64,000 nucleotides of DNA, from assembly GCA_021413965.1 (NCBI GenBank), contig JAIOPI010000031.1, positions 142,716-206,715 on the forward strand. Reading direction: 5' to 3'. Position 1 is the stretch's first letter, and each line of letters starts with the position of its first letter. The notes beneath the pieces were generated by a model. The model had not been told where the DNA came from and ran no database searches. It saw only the letters and a program-made list of their open reading frames with translations. Source of the DNA: Lentisphaerota bacterium. Its GTDB lineage: Bacteria; Verrucomicrobiota; Kiritimatiellia; UBA8416; JAIOPI01. A program made the position numbers and the translations under genes. Below, piece after piece: positions 18,669 to 27,780 of the stretch.

Positions 18669-18802
18669 CGCGAGGAGTGAGCATAGGACATCCCGGAGGC
18701 GCCCGCAATTTTGATTATGGGGCGAGCGAAAGGCTGGCGCGATTCAGTGTCGCCCCGGCGGCTGGTGCATGATAGCGTGTGGGCCTGCCGCGCGGATCGG
18801 GT

Positions 18803-18876
18803 GGGCCCATAGCTCAGTTGGTCAGAGCAGGAGACTCATAATCTTCGGGTCGCTGGTTCGAGCCCAGCTGGGCCCA
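18803..18876 (+). tRNA. tRNA with CAU anticodon, probably tRNA-Ile2
   Basis: Full cloverleaf: acceptor stem GGGCCCA (18803-18809) pairs with TGGGCCC (18869-18875), D arm TAGCTCAGTTGGTCAGAGC, anticodon loop CTCATAA, T arm GCTGGTTCGAGCCCAGC, discriminator A18876. The anticodon CAT would read Met, or Ile AUA after lysidine modification. The acceptor has C4-G69 and C5-G68, which in E. coli are TilS recognition elements, so Ile2 is favoured. The following bases are CCC, so CCA is not fully encoded. Confidence 0.9.
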
Positions 18877-18919
18877 CCCGATGCGCGGGGCGCCGGTCAC
18901 CATGGGAGGGGGACGATTG

Positions 18920-19300
18920 ATGCAAAAAGACGACATGCTGCGGGAGCTTTTCCGGAAACAGGGCGAGCTGAACCAGGTCATCGGGGTCAACACGGTCGAC
19001 ATGACCGAGTCGGACCAGATCAAGTGGTTGCTGAATTACTGCCGTGCGATGACGCAGGAACTGGCCGAATTAACGGACAGCGTTCCCTGGAAGTGGTGGG
19101 CGAAGTACCAGAAGTTTGACATTCAGAACGCCCGGGTCGAAGTGGTTGATTTGCTGCACTTTCTGATTTCCTCGGCGCAGGTGCTGGGGATGAGCGCGGA
19201 CGACATCTTCGCGCTCTACGTGAAGAAGCACGAAGTCAATCAGAACCGCCAGAAGACCGGCTATGAGGTCAAGGACGAGAACGACAGCCGGCACCTCTAG
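18920..19300 (+). CDS. Dimeric, all-alpha dUTPase-like NTP pyrophosphatase
   Basis: 126 aa, MazG/dUTPase-2 type fold. The metal-binding helix pair is visible as a first acidic segment (MTQELAELTDSVPWKWWAK) and a second EVVDLLHFLISSAQ, followed by HEVNQNRQKTGY, a block typical of dimeric dUTPases that contacts the nucleotide. It would hydrolyse dUTP (or dCTP/dUDP) to keep uracil out of DNA. The start at 18920 follows a GGAGGGGG stretch; the ATG is about 10 bases further than ideal. It lies 43 bp after the tRNA. Confidence 0.85.
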   Translation: MQKDDMLRELFRKQGELNQVIGVNTVDMTESDQIKWLLNYCRAMTQELAELTDSVPWKWWAKYQKFDIQNARVEVVDLLHFLISSAQVLGMSADDIFALYVKKHEVNQNRQKTGYEVKDENDSRHL

Positions 19301-19324
19301 CGGCATGGGGCAACGGGACGCCAC

Positions 19325-19351
19325 GGATGTCGGGGAGGGCTCCTGACATCC
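19325..19351. terminator. Hairpin between convergent genes
   Basis: GGATGTC (19325-19331) pairs with GACATCC (19345-19351), and the loop contains GGAG/CTCC that can extend the stem. It lies between two convergent stops. There is no T-run on either side, so it is at best a weak or Rho-assisted terminator. Confidence 0.4.
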
Positions 19352-19377
19352 GCGACATCGGTGGTTGGCATGGCCAC

Positions 19378-20376
19378 TCAGCCCGGCTCTTCCATCATCA
19401 GGTCGTAGAAGGCGACGCCGTCGTCGGGGGTTTTGCCGGCACGCCACTTCATGGCATCGCGCGGGTGGCGGTTGAGGCGGCCCGTGATCGCGTAGGGGAT
19501 GCTGTAGCCCCAGTCCATCTTCTTCGAGAGCGGGACGAACACGTCGCGGCAGCATTCCAGGACGGGGCGCAGGTTGAATTTCGGGTTGCGCAGGAATCCG
19601 AGAATGAGTTCCAGTTGGCAGTTGCCGGCCCCGCGCCCGAGACCGCTGATTGTGGCATCGACCCGGTTGGCGCCGCTGACGATGGCTTCAATCGTGTTGG
19701 CAAATCCGAGCTGCAGGTTGTTATGCCCGTGGAAGCCGACGTCCTTGCCGGTGCCTTCCATCGCGGCCAGGTACATTTTGGTGAACTTGCGGACCTGCTC
19801 CGAGTAGAGGGCGCCGAAACTGTCGACGAGATAGACGCCAGCGGCTGGGCTCTTGGCGATGATGTCCAGCGCGGCCTTGATCTGGTCTTCGGGCACGATC
19901 GACACGGCCATGAGTTGCATCATGGTCTCGTATCCCTTGTCATGGGCATCCTTGATCATGTCCATGGCGGTGGGGATCTGGTTGATGTAGCAGGCGACGC
20001 GGACGCAATCGATGACGCTCTTATCCTTGGGGAGAATGTCGGTGTGGTAATCGGTGCGTTCGGCATCGGCCATGACGGCGATCTTGATTGGCGCGGGGGT
20101 GTCGCCGACGATGCGCCGCAGATCGTTTTCGTCGCAGAACTTCCAGCGGCCGAAATCGGCCGGTGCGTAAATGCGCTTGGAGCATTTGTAGCCGAGTTCG
20201 ATGTAATCGACACCGGCGGCCACGTCTGTGTTGAAGATGCGTTTGACGAACGTGTCGTCGAACTGGTGGTCGTTGCAGAGACCGCCATCGCGGACCGTGC
20301 AGTCGAGGACCTTGATGTCGGGGCGGTAGGAGATCAGGTCGCTGGCGAACTCAGGGGCGTTGCTCGGCACGGTCAT
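19378..20376 (-). CDS. HMGL-like aldolase-domain protein
   Basis: 332 aa TIM-barrel protein of the pyruvate-carboxyltransferase/HMG-CoA lyase superfamily, resembling 4-hydroxy-2-oxovalerate aldolases. The metal and catalytic motif is KVLDCTVRDGGLCNDHQF near residue 25; later blocks are AGVDYIELGYK, FHGHNNLQLGFANTI (metal-binding His pair) and GLGRGAGNCQLE. Stand-alone members of this group often sit in polysaccharide clusters, but the true substrate here is unknown. GGAGGAG lies just upstream of the start at 20376, which decides against the ATG five codons earlier. A sigma-70-like promoter precedes it. Confidence 0.8.
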   Translation of the reverse strand: MTVPSNAPEFASDLISYRPDIKVLDCTVRDGGLCNDHQFDDTFVKRIFNTDVAAGVDYIELGYKCSKRIYAPADFGRWKFCDENDLRRIVGDTPAPIKIAVMADAERTDYHTDILPKDKSVIDCVRVACYINQIPTAMDMIKDAHDKGYETMMQLMAVSIVPEDQIKAALDIIAKSPAAGVYLVDSFGALYSEQVRKFTKMYLAAMEGTGKDVGFHGHNNLQLGFANTIEAIVSGANRVDATISGLGRGAGNCQLELILGFLRNPKFNLRPVLECCRDVFVPLSKKMDWGYSIPYAITGRLNRHPRDAMKWRAGKTPDDGVAFYDLMMEEPG

Positions 20377-20411
20377 GAAGCGCTCCTCCATAAGGGATTT
20401 CCAAAGGGTTT

Positions 20412-20440
20412 ATTGTGGCGCGGGGCGGTTGGTGCGTCAA
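20412..20440 (-). promoter_or_regulatory. Sigma-70-like promoter of the aldolase gene
   Basis: Minus strand: -35 TTGACG (20435-20440), 17-bp spacer, -10 CACAAT (20412-20417). It is about 35 bp upstream of the start codon. The rest of the 235-bp gap to the next gene shows nothing clear. Confidence 0.6.
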
Positions 20441-20611
20441 GCCTGCTGAGGGGAGGATTTGGACCTGCTTAGCCTTGCGCAGGATTAGGGGCGAGCCTAG
20501 AGTTCTCGTGGGGGTGTGGGATGCGGTTGGGCGACGCGAGGTGGCGTGTGCGGATCGGTGGACGGGCCGACGCGGCGGGCGTCGCGGTCAGCGGCGCCGG
20601 GGAGGAGTAAG

Positions 20612-21259
20612 ATGAGAGTCCCAGTTGGAGTGGAGATGTGGCGAGGTTTGATGTTGGGGGCATGGGGTGCGTGTTGGCTGGCGGGGCAGGTTCTGGCTCA
20701 CTGCGATACGGCCAATGGCCCCGTGATACCGGAGGCCAAGGAGGCTCTGGAGTCGGGCGATGTGACGCCGGTCCTGAAGTGGGTGCAGCCGGCCGATGAA
20801 GCTCAAATCAAGGCGGCGTTTGCCACGGCGCTGGCGGCGCGCGGGGGCGGCGGCGATGTGCCGGCGCAGGCTGAGCAGCGCTTCCTGGAAGAATTGGTGC
20901 GCGTTCACCGCGCCGGCGAGGGGGCCCCGTTCACGGGCATCAAGGATGAGCCGGTCGATCCGATTGTGGCGATGGCGGACGCGTCTCTGGCCGAGGGCTC
21001 GGTGGAGGACATGGTTCACGCGATCAGCGGCCATATGGCGGCGAGCATTCGTGAAAAGTTTGCGCGCGTGCAGGAGGCGGCAGCTCACAAGGACGAGAGC
21101 GTATCGGCGGGGCGTGAGTACGTCGCCGCGTACGTGACCTACATGCATTATGTCGAGGGCGTTCACGCGGCCATTGCGGCGTCCGGCGGGCATGCGCATG
21201 GCGGCGACACGCCTCACGAGGCGCCAGCTGAAGCCGGGCACGACGTACACGTGCACTGA
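20612..21259 (+). CDS. Secreted DUF6448-like protein
   Basis: 215 aa. A signal peptide (hydrophobic WRGLMLGAWGACWLAGQVLA) is followed directly by HCDTANGPVI, so the mature protein should begin near AHCD in the periplasm. The sequence AHCDTxxGPV, then LKWVQPADEAQIKAAF and FLEELVRVHRAGEGAPFTGIK, fits the DUF6448 family, whose function is unknown. A helix around EYVAAYVTYMHYVEGVHAA is conserved-looking. The tail is His-rich (GGHAHGG...HDVHVH), suggesting metal binding. GGAGGAG precedes the start by six bases. Confidence 0.78.
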   Translation: MRVPVGVEMWRGLMLGAWGACWLAGQVLAHCDTANGPVIPEAKEALESGDVTPVLKWVQPADEAQIKAAFATALAARGGGGDVPAQAEQRFLEELVRVHRAGEGAPFTGIKDEPVDPIVAMADASLAEGSVEDMVHAISGHMAASIREKFARVQEAAAHKDESVSAGREYVAAYVTYMHYVEGVHAAIAASGGHAHGGDTPHEAPAEAGHDVHVH

Positions 21260-21287
21260 CATGGCGCTGGGGGTGGGCGCGCGCGCG

Positions 21288-22193
21288 TCAGGGATTCGGT
21301 GCGCAGTGTGAGCGGATGAAGGTCCCGATGCGGTGGATGGCGTCGCGCGCTTCGGGGAATTCTGGTTCATGCACGTGCCAGACGTGGATCATCTCAGGCC
21401 AGATCTCCAAGGTGACCTCGACACCTGCGGCGCGTGCCCGCTCGGCGAAGCGGGCGCTGTCGTCGCGCAGAATCTCGGCGTCCCCAGCCTGGATCAGGAG
21501 CGGGGGCAGACCCTTCAGGGATGCGTAGAGGGGTGAGGCGAGCGGATGGCGGGGATCGGTGTGCCCAAGGTAGTTGGCCGCGTAGGTGGACAGCCAGGCG
21601 GGCCGGTTGATGGGGTCTGCGTCGGCACGGGTGATGACCGACGCCCCGGTGTGCGCGAGGTCGGTGTAAGCGGAGATGGCAACGGCGGCTTGAGGCATGG
21701 CGGCACCGCCATCGCGCAAGGCGACAAGCGTGGCCAGGGTGAGTCCGCCACCGGCGGAGTCGCCGGCGATGAAGGACGCCGCGGCGGGGTGGGGCTTGTG
21801 GGGGCTCTGCGCTCGCATCCATCGATAAGCGGCGACGGCGTCATCCAGGGCGGCGGGGAACGGGTGTTCGGGGCCAAGGCGGTAGTCGGCGGCGAGCACG
21901 GCGCATCCGCTGGCCGCGGAAAGGCGCGACGTCAGGCTCCGGTAGGTGGCGGCGCTGCCACTGATGTAGCCGCCTCCATGCAGATAAAGCAGCCGGAGGT
22001 CCGGATCGGCGCCGGGGCTGCAGACCCACTCGGCAGGCACGCCTCCAGCATCGACCGGCTGGAGCGTTGCCGTTCCCGGCGATGTGGGGGTGCGCATCCA
22101 ACTGCGGAGCAGATCGATTTCCAGCGTAGCGGGGCGGCTGGCGGCGTTCTCGAGGAATGGCGCCAGCAGTCGTTGGTAGGCGGGAGATGCCAT
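21288..22193 (-). CDS. Alpha/beta hydrolase, HSL-like esterase
   Basis: 301 aa, hormone-sensitive-lipase family of carboxylesterases. Oxyanion motif HGGGYISGSAATYR lies near residue 72, the nucleophile in GDSAGGG, the acid in the LIQAGDAEILRDDS block and the histidine in MIHVWH. No signal peptide, so it is probably cytoplasmic; natural esters unknown. It starts four bases after the stop of the exporter gene upstream, indicating a two-gene operon. Confidence 0.9.
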   Translation of the reverse strand: MASPAYQRLLAPFLENAASRPATLEIDLLRSWMRTPTSPGTATLQPVDAGGVPAEWVCSPGADPDLRLLYLHGGGYISGSAATYRSLTSRLSAASGCAVLAADYRLGPEHPFPAALDDAVAAYRWMRAQSPHKPHPAAASFIAGDSAGGGLTLATLVALRDGGAAMPQAAVAISAYTDLAHTGASVITRADADPINRPAWLSTYAANYLGHTDPRHPLASPLYASLKGLPPLLIQAGDAEILRDDSARFAERARAAGVEVTLEIWPEMIHVWHVHEPEFPEARDAIHRIGTFIRSHCAPNP

Positions 22194-22197
22194 GGTG

Positions 22198-22941
22198 TCA
22201 CCAGAATAGCAGACGGACGGCGCCGCAGATGGCGAGGGCCTGGACGGCGAGCGTGAAGGGTTTTTCCGGAATGCGGTGGACGAGCCAGAGTCCGAGGGCG
22301 GCGCCGGCGAGAATGGGAATGGCGAGCGTGGCATTGAGGAGCAGGGAGTCTGCGTTGATGAGCCCGAGGTGAACGCTGAATGGAACTTTGAAGAGGTTGA
22401 GGACGCAGAAATACCACGCGCCCGTGCCGACGAACTCGTTTTTTGGAAGCCGCATGGCGAGGAGATAGATAATCATGATGGGCCCGGCGGCGTTCGCCAT
22501 CATCGTGGTGGCGCCGGCGAGGATGCCGATAAGGGCCGCGAATCCGACGTTGGTGGGAATATGGGCGGCGGCGCCGGGGCGACGGGTGCGCCATTCGTTC
22601 AAGGCGAGCATGGCGAGTACGACGAAGCCGATCATGGGTCGCAGCTGGCGGTCGCTGACGTGATCGAGGAGCAGGTAGCCGATCACGACGCCCAGAACGG
22701 TCCATGGCATGATGCGGAACAGGTGGGGCCAGACGGCGTGGCGGCGATACCAGGTGACGGCGCAGATGTCGGCCAGGATGAGCATGGGGAGCACGGCCCC
22801 GGTGGAGGCGCGGGCGGGGAGAATGGACGCAAACAGCGGCACGGCGAGAATGCCGACGCCTGGCAGTCCCGTTTTCGAAATGCCGATCAGCAGCGCCCCC
22901 ATGATGGCGGCAATCCATTCAAGGCCGACAATATGCGACAT
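22198..22941 (-). CDS. TauE/SafE-family membrane exporter
   Basis: 247 aa with about eight hydrophobic segments, of the TauE/SafE (sulfite/sulfonate exporter) family. Family signs are the N-terminal GISKTGLPGVGILAVPL and its weaker echo after residue 130 (GFAALIGILAGATTMMANAAGPIM). The anion carried here is not known; neighbours give no sulfur gene. Translation of the downstream esterase is probably coupled to it. Confidence 0.88.
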   Translation of the reverse strand: MSHIVGLEWIAAIMGALLIGISKTGLPGVGILAVPLFASILPARASTGAVLPMLILADICAVTWYRRHAVWPHLFRIMPWTVLGVVIGYLLLDHVSDRQLRPMIGFVVLAMLALNEWRTRRPGAAAHIPTNVGFAALIGILAGATTMMANAAGPIMIIYLLAMRLPKNEFVGTGAWYFCVLNLFKVPFSVHLGLINADSLLLNATLAIPILAGAALGLWLVHRIPEKPFTLAVQALAICGAVRLLFW

Positions 22942-23055
22942 GAACGTGCAACCTCCGGCAGTTGGGTAAGGGGCGACTGGCGCACCGAACGCGGATGCGG
23001 TGGCGGGGGCCTGCGGCGGCGATTCCCGCGTTAGGCGAGGAGGGAGGTCGGACGG

Positions 23056-24459
23056 TCATCCTGCCCACCCGAATAGCTTATCGCGCTTGATGCGGGCGAC
23101 GACGGCGGCGGGCACCACGGACTCCCAGGCGGGATCGCCACGCTGGATCAGCGCCAGCACGTCACGCGGAAGCAAATCCCGCTGGGGCACGTCGGCGCCG
23201 TCGATCGCCTCAACAAAGCCGTTGTCAAACAGGTGTGCGTAGAGGTGCCGGAGTTGGGGCGGCGCCTTGAAGCTTCTGGCGGTCACGAGTTCGCCTCCAT
23301 CCGTGCCCCGCCAGGGGTAGATGTGCAGCTTGACGGCGCCTTTGAAAAGCCGGCCGAACGCTTCCAGGATGCCGCCGTCCAGATCGCTGTAGTGCCGTTC
23401 CTCAAAGAGCGCGGCGAGGGTCGGAATGCCCATGGTCATGACGATGCGGTTCTGCGTGTAGCGTCGCAGATAGGCGGCAACGCTGTGGAAGCGCGAGTAG
23501 TTCGAGATCATCACGGTTTTGCCCAGCACGCTGAGGCTGTCGGCGCGGGCCAGGAAGTCCGCGTGATTGATGTCCGGATGGGTTCCGAGCAAATGGCGCA
23601 ACGTCATTTCCATGATCACCACGGGGGCCTGATGGCGGATGGCGGGGTCGGTCTGCATGTGCGCCAGCGCGCGGGCCTGCATATCGAGGGTGATGTTGGT
23701 GACGGGGCGGAAGCTGCCGCGCTCCAGGAGGATCGGCTTTTGGTGGAGGATCTCAGCGGGTTCGACCACTTCACCGGCGGACGTGATGAATGCCGCATTG
23801 GTGAGGCGTTGGTGGACGAGTTGCAGGCTCATCAGGCGCCCATCAACGCCGGCAAAGGCGGGGCCGCTGAACTTGATGAGGTCGACTTCGACGCGGTCGC
23901 GCGTGAGTTGGTCCATGAGGGCGCCGATCAGCCGCGCGGGTTCCGGATGGTGGTAAAACGCGCCATGGACCAGATTGACGCCCAGCACGCCGAGGGCGTC
24001 CTGCTGGCGCGGGTTTTCGTGGTCCCAGAGCCGGGTGTGAATGAGGATCTCGGATGGCGCTCCGCGGGGGGCCGTCTGGAAGCGAATGCCGAGCCAGCCA
24101 CGTCCATCCTCGGGGCGGGTGAAGCTGCGTGTGGCGACCGTGTTGGCAAAGACGAAGAACATGGTGTGGGCCCCGCGACTGGTGTCCAGGCGCTGGAGGA
24201 GCAGGGACCACTCGTGGTCGAGCATGGCCTGGAGGCGATGGCGGCTGACGTAGCGTTCGGATGGCCCATAAATGGCGTCCGAGACTTCCATGTCATAGGC
24301 CGACATGGTCTTGGCGACGGTGCCCGCCGCGCCACCCACGTGAAAGAACCAGCGGGCCACCTCCTGGCCGGCGCCAATTTCGGCGAAGGTGCCGTAGCGC
24401 GCGGCGTCCAGATTGATTTGAAGGGCCTTGGACTGCGTGCTGGACTCCGGGGTGTTCAT
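23056..24459 (-). CDS. Conserved orphan protein of unknown function
   Basis: 467 aa, soluble, no signal peptide. The sequence is strongly patterned and looks widely conserved (LQINLDAARYGTFAEIGAGQ, GAAGTVAKTMSAYDMEVSDA, DALGVLGVNLVHGAFYHH), but I know this family only under unreliable names and assign none. Features: a Gly/Ala-rich N-terminal block, an acidic-His centre, a stretch NRIVMTMGIPTLAALFEERHY, and LHIYPWRGTDGGE near the C-terminus. It stands alone on the minus strand and diverges from the phosphate transport pair over a 138-bp gap. Confidence 0.75.
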   Translation of the reverse strand: MNTPESSTQSKALQINLDAARYGTFAEIGAGQEVARWFFHVGGAAGTVAKTMSAYDMEVSDAIYGPSERYVSRHRLQAMLDHEWSLLLQRLDTSRGAHTMFFVFANTVATRSFTRPEDGRGWLGIRFQTAPRGAPSEILIHTRLWDHENPRQQDALGVLGVNLVHGAFYHHPEPARLIGALMDQLTRDRVEVDLIKFSGPAFAGVDGRLMSLQLVHQRLTNAAFITSAGEVVEPAEILHQKPILLERGSFRPVTNITLDMQARALAHMQTDPAIRHQAPVVIMEMTLRHLLGTHPDINHADFLARADSLSVLGKTVMISNYSRFHSVAAYLRRYTQNRIVMTMGIPTLAALFEERHYSDLDGGILEAFGRLFKGAVKLHIYPWRGTDGGELVTARSFKAPPQLRHLYAHLFDNGFVEAIDGADVPQRDLLPRDVLALIQRGDPAWESVVPAAVVARIKRDKLFGWAG

Positions 24460-24597
24460 GCGCAGGCGTGAGTAGGAGTCATTGACATGGGCGGGAGTGT
24501 AGCCTGCAGGTGCGGCTGCCTCAAGGAGCTTATGCAGATCGGCGGGTCACGCAGTTTTGGCGTGAATCCGGTCGCAACATTTGCGATAACGTATGCC

Positions 24598-25230
24598 ATG
24601 TTCAATGCTATTCGCCGGCTACTGGGGTACGACGACAAGTTCTTCACGCTCCTCGAGGGGAGCGCCGCGGAGGCGCAGACCAGCATTGCGCTGCTGGTCA
24701 GGCTCCTGCGCCAACCGAACCATGAACCGACGCTTACCGAGTTCATCCAGACGCGCCAGAAGCACAAGCGCATCTCGGAGAGTATCACGGAGGAACTCTG
24801 CAAGACCTTCGTGACGCCGCTGGAGCGCGAAGACATCGAGGCCCTGTCCTCGGCCTTGTACAAGATCCCGAAGATGGCCGAAAAATTCAGCGAGCGGTTT
24901 GCGCTCTGCCGCGACCAGATTCAGGATGTCGAGTTCTTCCGGCAGACGGACATCATGGAGCAGACGACGGCGACGGTGCTGAAGATGGTGCAGGGCTTGC
25001 GCAAGCGGTCCAATCTGGAAGACATGAAGGTGCTGAACGACCGCATGCACTATTATGAGCATGAAGCCGACAAGCTCATGCTGGAGCTGATCAAGGACCT
25101 TTACGGCGGCCGGCATGACACGTTGCGGGTGATCATCATTCTTGATCTGTACGAAACGATCGAGAAGATCATCGACCGGTGCCGGGATGTCGGCAACGTG
25201 ATCTTCCAAGTGGTCCTTAAGTACTCGTAA
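24598..25230 (+). CDS. DUF47 protein, PiT phosphate transporter partner
   Basis: 210-aa helical protein of the DUF47 (PhoU-like, Pit accessory) family. The PhoU-type acidic motif appears twice: in EREDIEALSSALYKIPKMAEKF and in HYYEHEADKLMLELIKDLYGG, ending with the family-typical LDLYETIEKIIDRCRDVGNVI. It sits 17 bp upstream of the transporter and is thought to regulate or gate it. The start at 24598 gives the normal FNAIRRLLG beginning; the ribosome site is weak. Confidence 0.92.
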   Translation: MFNAIRRLLGYDDKFFTLLEGSAAEAQTSIALLVRLLRQPNHEPTLTEFIQTRQKHKRISESITEELCKTFVTPLEREDIEALSSALYKIPKMAEKFSERFALCRDQIQDVEFFRQTDIMEQTTATVLKMVQGLRKRSNLEDMKVLNDRMHYYEHEADKLMLELIKDLYGGRHDTLRVIIILDLYETIEKIIDRCRDVGNVIFQVVLKYS

Positions 25231-25247
25231 CCCGCCCCGGTAGGCTT

Positions 25248-26318
25248 ATGGTCCTCATTCTTTGCGTTCTGGTGCTGGCCCTGGCCTTCGAGTACGTCAA
25301 CGGGTTCCACGACACGGCGAATTCCATTGCCACGACGGTGTCGACAAAAGTCCTGTCCCCGCGCCAGGCCATCATGATGGCGGCCGGTTTCAATCTGCTG
25401 GGTGCGCTGGCTGGCGTGTCAGTGGCAACGACGATCGGGAAGGGGTTGGTCGACACGCAGTACGTGGTCACGGAGACGATTCTGTGCGCCCTTCTGGCCG
25501 CCATCGTGTGGAACCTGCTGACCTGGTGGCTGGGGTTGCCCTCGAGTTCGAGTCACGCGCTGATCGGGGGCCTTTGCGGCGCGACGCTGGCGTCAGCCCA
25601 CGGGAACTGGTCTGTGATCCGGTGGTCGGTGGTCAATGTCGCGACGGGAAAGCACGAAGGGTTGTGGCCGAAAGTTGTCATGCCCATGTTCGTGTCGCCG
25701 GCGGTCGGGATTCTCGGCGGCTGCCTGATCATGGCGTTGCTTTTGATTGTGCTGCGCCGGATTACGCCGCGTTTGATCAACCTGATCTTCGGCAAGCTGC
25801 AACTCGTGAGCGCGGCGGCGATGGGATTCAGTCACGGCACAAACGACGCGCAGAAGACGATGGGCATGATCGCACTGATCCTGTTCACGGCGACGAAAGG
25901 CGGCACGTTTGACCATCTGCCGGCCTGCATGCGATTCCTGTACACACCGGACTTTTCCGTGGCGGCATGGGTCAAGGTGTTGTGTGCCTTGGTGATGGCG
26001 GCAGGCACGGCCGCGGGCGGGTGGCGGATCATCCGGACCATGGGCCACAAGATGGTTCGCCTGCAGCCCATCCATGGCTTTGCGGCGGAGACCACGGCCG
26101 CCACGATCATCGCGGTTGCCAGCCACTGGGGGATTCCGTTATCCACGACGCACATTATTTCCACATCGATCATGGGTGTCGGAGCCGTGAAACGGTTCAG
26201 CGCCGTGAAATGGGGGCTCGTTGGACGCATTGCCTGGGCGTGGGTGCTGACCATTCCCGTAACGGCGCTGCTAGCCTACTGGATGGAGCGGATCCTGCTG
26301 GCGTGCGTGCCACGCTAG
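25248..26318 (+). CDS. Low-affinity inorganic phosphate transporter, PiT family
   Basis: 356 aa, about ten membrane segments. The two PiT signatures are present: GFHDTANSIATTVSTKVLSP near residue 19 and GFSHGTNDAQKTMGMI in the second half, with GLPSSSSHALIGGLCGA and the matching GIPLSTTHIISTSIMGVG. These Asp/Asn repeats form the phosphate and cation sites. It imports phosphate (as metal or proton/sodium symport). Paired with the DUF47 gene as an operon; no Pho box was recognised. Confidence 0.95.
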   Translation: MVLILCVLVLALAFEYVNGFHDTANSIATTVSTKVLSPRQAIMMAAGFNLLGALAGVSVATTIGKGLVDTQYVVTETILCALLAAIVWNLLTWWLGLPSSSSHALIGGLCGATLASAHGNWSVIRWSVVNVATGKHEGLWPKVVMPMFVSPAVGILGGCLIMALLLIVLRRITPRLINLIFGKLQLVSAAAMGFSHGTNDAQKTMGMIALILFTATKGGTFDHLPACMRFLYTPDFSVAAWVKVLCALVMAAGTAAGGWRIIRTMGHKMVRLQPIHGFAAETTAATIIAVASHWGIPLSTTHIISTSIMGVGAVKRFSAVKWGLVGRIAWAWVLTIPVTALLAYWMERILLACVPR

Positions 26319-26366
26319 CATGGCGACGTTGACGGCAGGCGGCGCGAGTTGGCCGCGTCCTCGGGG

Positions 26367-27767
26367 TCAGGTGATCGTCGCGGTGAAGGCGAGGATGGGG
26401 CGATAGCCGCTGACGTCGAAGGGGACCTGGTAGGGCGGGCAAGCCGAGGGGGCGCCGACCACCACGGCCGCGGGACCGGCGTCGCGATGGAGTTCCAGCA
26501 CGACGCGGTTAGGCGGCTCGATGCGGCAAGACGTCAGCGGCACCATGCCCGTGGCATCGCGCACGGCGAACGGGATCTGCGCCTGGATGTTGTTGTCGAA
26601 GCTCAGTCGCAGATCGACGTCGGCAAAGGTCAGCACGACTCGTCGCGGTCCGTCGGCGCGCGCGCTCTCGAGGTCGGGGTGACGATGCTTGATGTCGTGC
26701 CCGCACACGGCGCCGAGCACGATGGCGGCCATGCGTTCGGCAATGACGCGGTTGGCGTCCGCGCCATTGTGAATGAGATCCGACAGGCCGCAATCGAGGG
26801 TGGCCATGACGTGAACTCCGGGAATGGTCCGGGCGGCCTGGCGCTGTGCTTCGCGCACGATGTCCCAGCCGGCGTGGATGCCCGGCGTCATCGGGTCGGA
26901 TGCTGTCCATCGGTTGAGTTGGGCGGTGATGATGGGTAGGGCGGGGGTGGCGAGCGCGGTCCGGCATTCCGCGACGAATTCGGTGAAGCGCTGGAGGTAG
27001 GTCGGGCCCTTGGTTTCGTTCGCATCGGATTCGCCCTGGTACCACACCATGCCGCGGCATTGGCCACCGGAGTCCCGCACGTAGGCCAGCATATTCGTGA
27101 ACAGGGCGCCCGATTTGCTCGGCAACCATTGGTCAAGTGCGGAGCCTCCCAAGGCGGTGGGAATCAGCCCGATGGGATAACCCAGGGCATGTTTGAGAAC
27201 GCGCGCAAAGTGAAGGAACGGCGACTGAGCCGCATTGGCGAACTCGCGGTTAGCGGGGTAGCGCGTGGACGTTGAATCAGCCAGCGGGTGCGTGGCCAGG
27301 GCCCACTGCCCGCGGGCATGAAACATATGCACCCCGAGTTCGGGCCCGTCCAGAGTGGGGTTGCGTCCATATCCGGCGGCATTGCTCTGGCCGGCAATGA
27401 TCCAGACGTCACCCACGCCGAGGTGGTGAATCATGTCCCCGCGCTGGATCCATTCCACCGGGCCGTCATCAAGCTGCAGCCCGGTCTCGATGCGGTAGAG
27501 TCCGCCTCGGGGGACGTCGATCAGCGTATAGGACCACCTGCCATCCAACTGTGTGTCGGCGGGGCGCCATTCCAGCGTGCGCCGTACCGCAGATCCCGTG
27601 TCTTCGAGCACAAGCCGCACCATGACCTGCACGCGCGTGAAGGGGTTCTCCGTTCGCCATTGCCCCGCGAGGCTGATGGCCGCCGTGCCGGTCGGCGACT
27701 GTTGAAAGATCTGCCAATCCTGAGCGCCGGAGAGGATACTGACGCCCAAGGTTCCTATTGTACTCAT
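26367..27767 (-). CDS. Sialate O-acetylesterase-like SGNH hydrolase
   Basis: 466 aa. An N-terminal beta-rich region (to ~residue 115) precedes the SASA/SGNH domain: block I WIIAGQSNAAGYG with nucleophile Ser128, LGGSALDQW, and VWYQGESDANE. The C-terminal 100 residues are again beta-rich. The family removes acetyl groups from sialic acids or plant polysaccharides. No signal peptide is seen, which is unusual for the family. The start at 27767 has GGGAG upstream and follows the phosphoesterase gene by 13 bp; it is the last gene of the carbohydrate operon. Confidence 0.87.
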   Translation of the reverse strand: MSTIGTLGVSILSGAQDWQIFQQSPTGTAAISLAGQWRTENPFTRVQVMVRLVLEDTGSAVRRTLEWRPADTQLDGRWSYTLIDVPRGGLYRIETGLQLDDGPVEWIQRGDMIHHLGVGDVWIIAGQSNAAGYGRNPTLDGPELGVHMFHARGQWALATHPLADSTSTRYPANREFANAAQSPFLHFARVLKHALGYPIGLIPTALGGSALDQWLPSKSGALFTNMLAYVRDSGGQCRGMVWYQGESDANETKGPTYLQRFTEFVAECRTALATPALPIITAQLNRWTASDPMTPGIHAGWDIVREAQRQAARTIPGVHVMATLDCGLSDLIHNGADANRVIAERMAAIVLGAVCGHDIKHRHPDLESARADGPRRVVLTFADVDLRLSFDNNIQAQIPFAVRDATGMVPLTSCRIEPPNRVVLELHRDAGPAAVVVGAPSACPPYQVPFDVSGYRPILAFTATIT

Positions 27768-27780
27768 GATGATCGACTCC

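Noticed and set aside
24482..24504. TTGACA upstream of the DUF47 gene as a promoter
   Set aside because: No acceptable -10 hexamer is found at 16 to 18 bp, so it was not listed.
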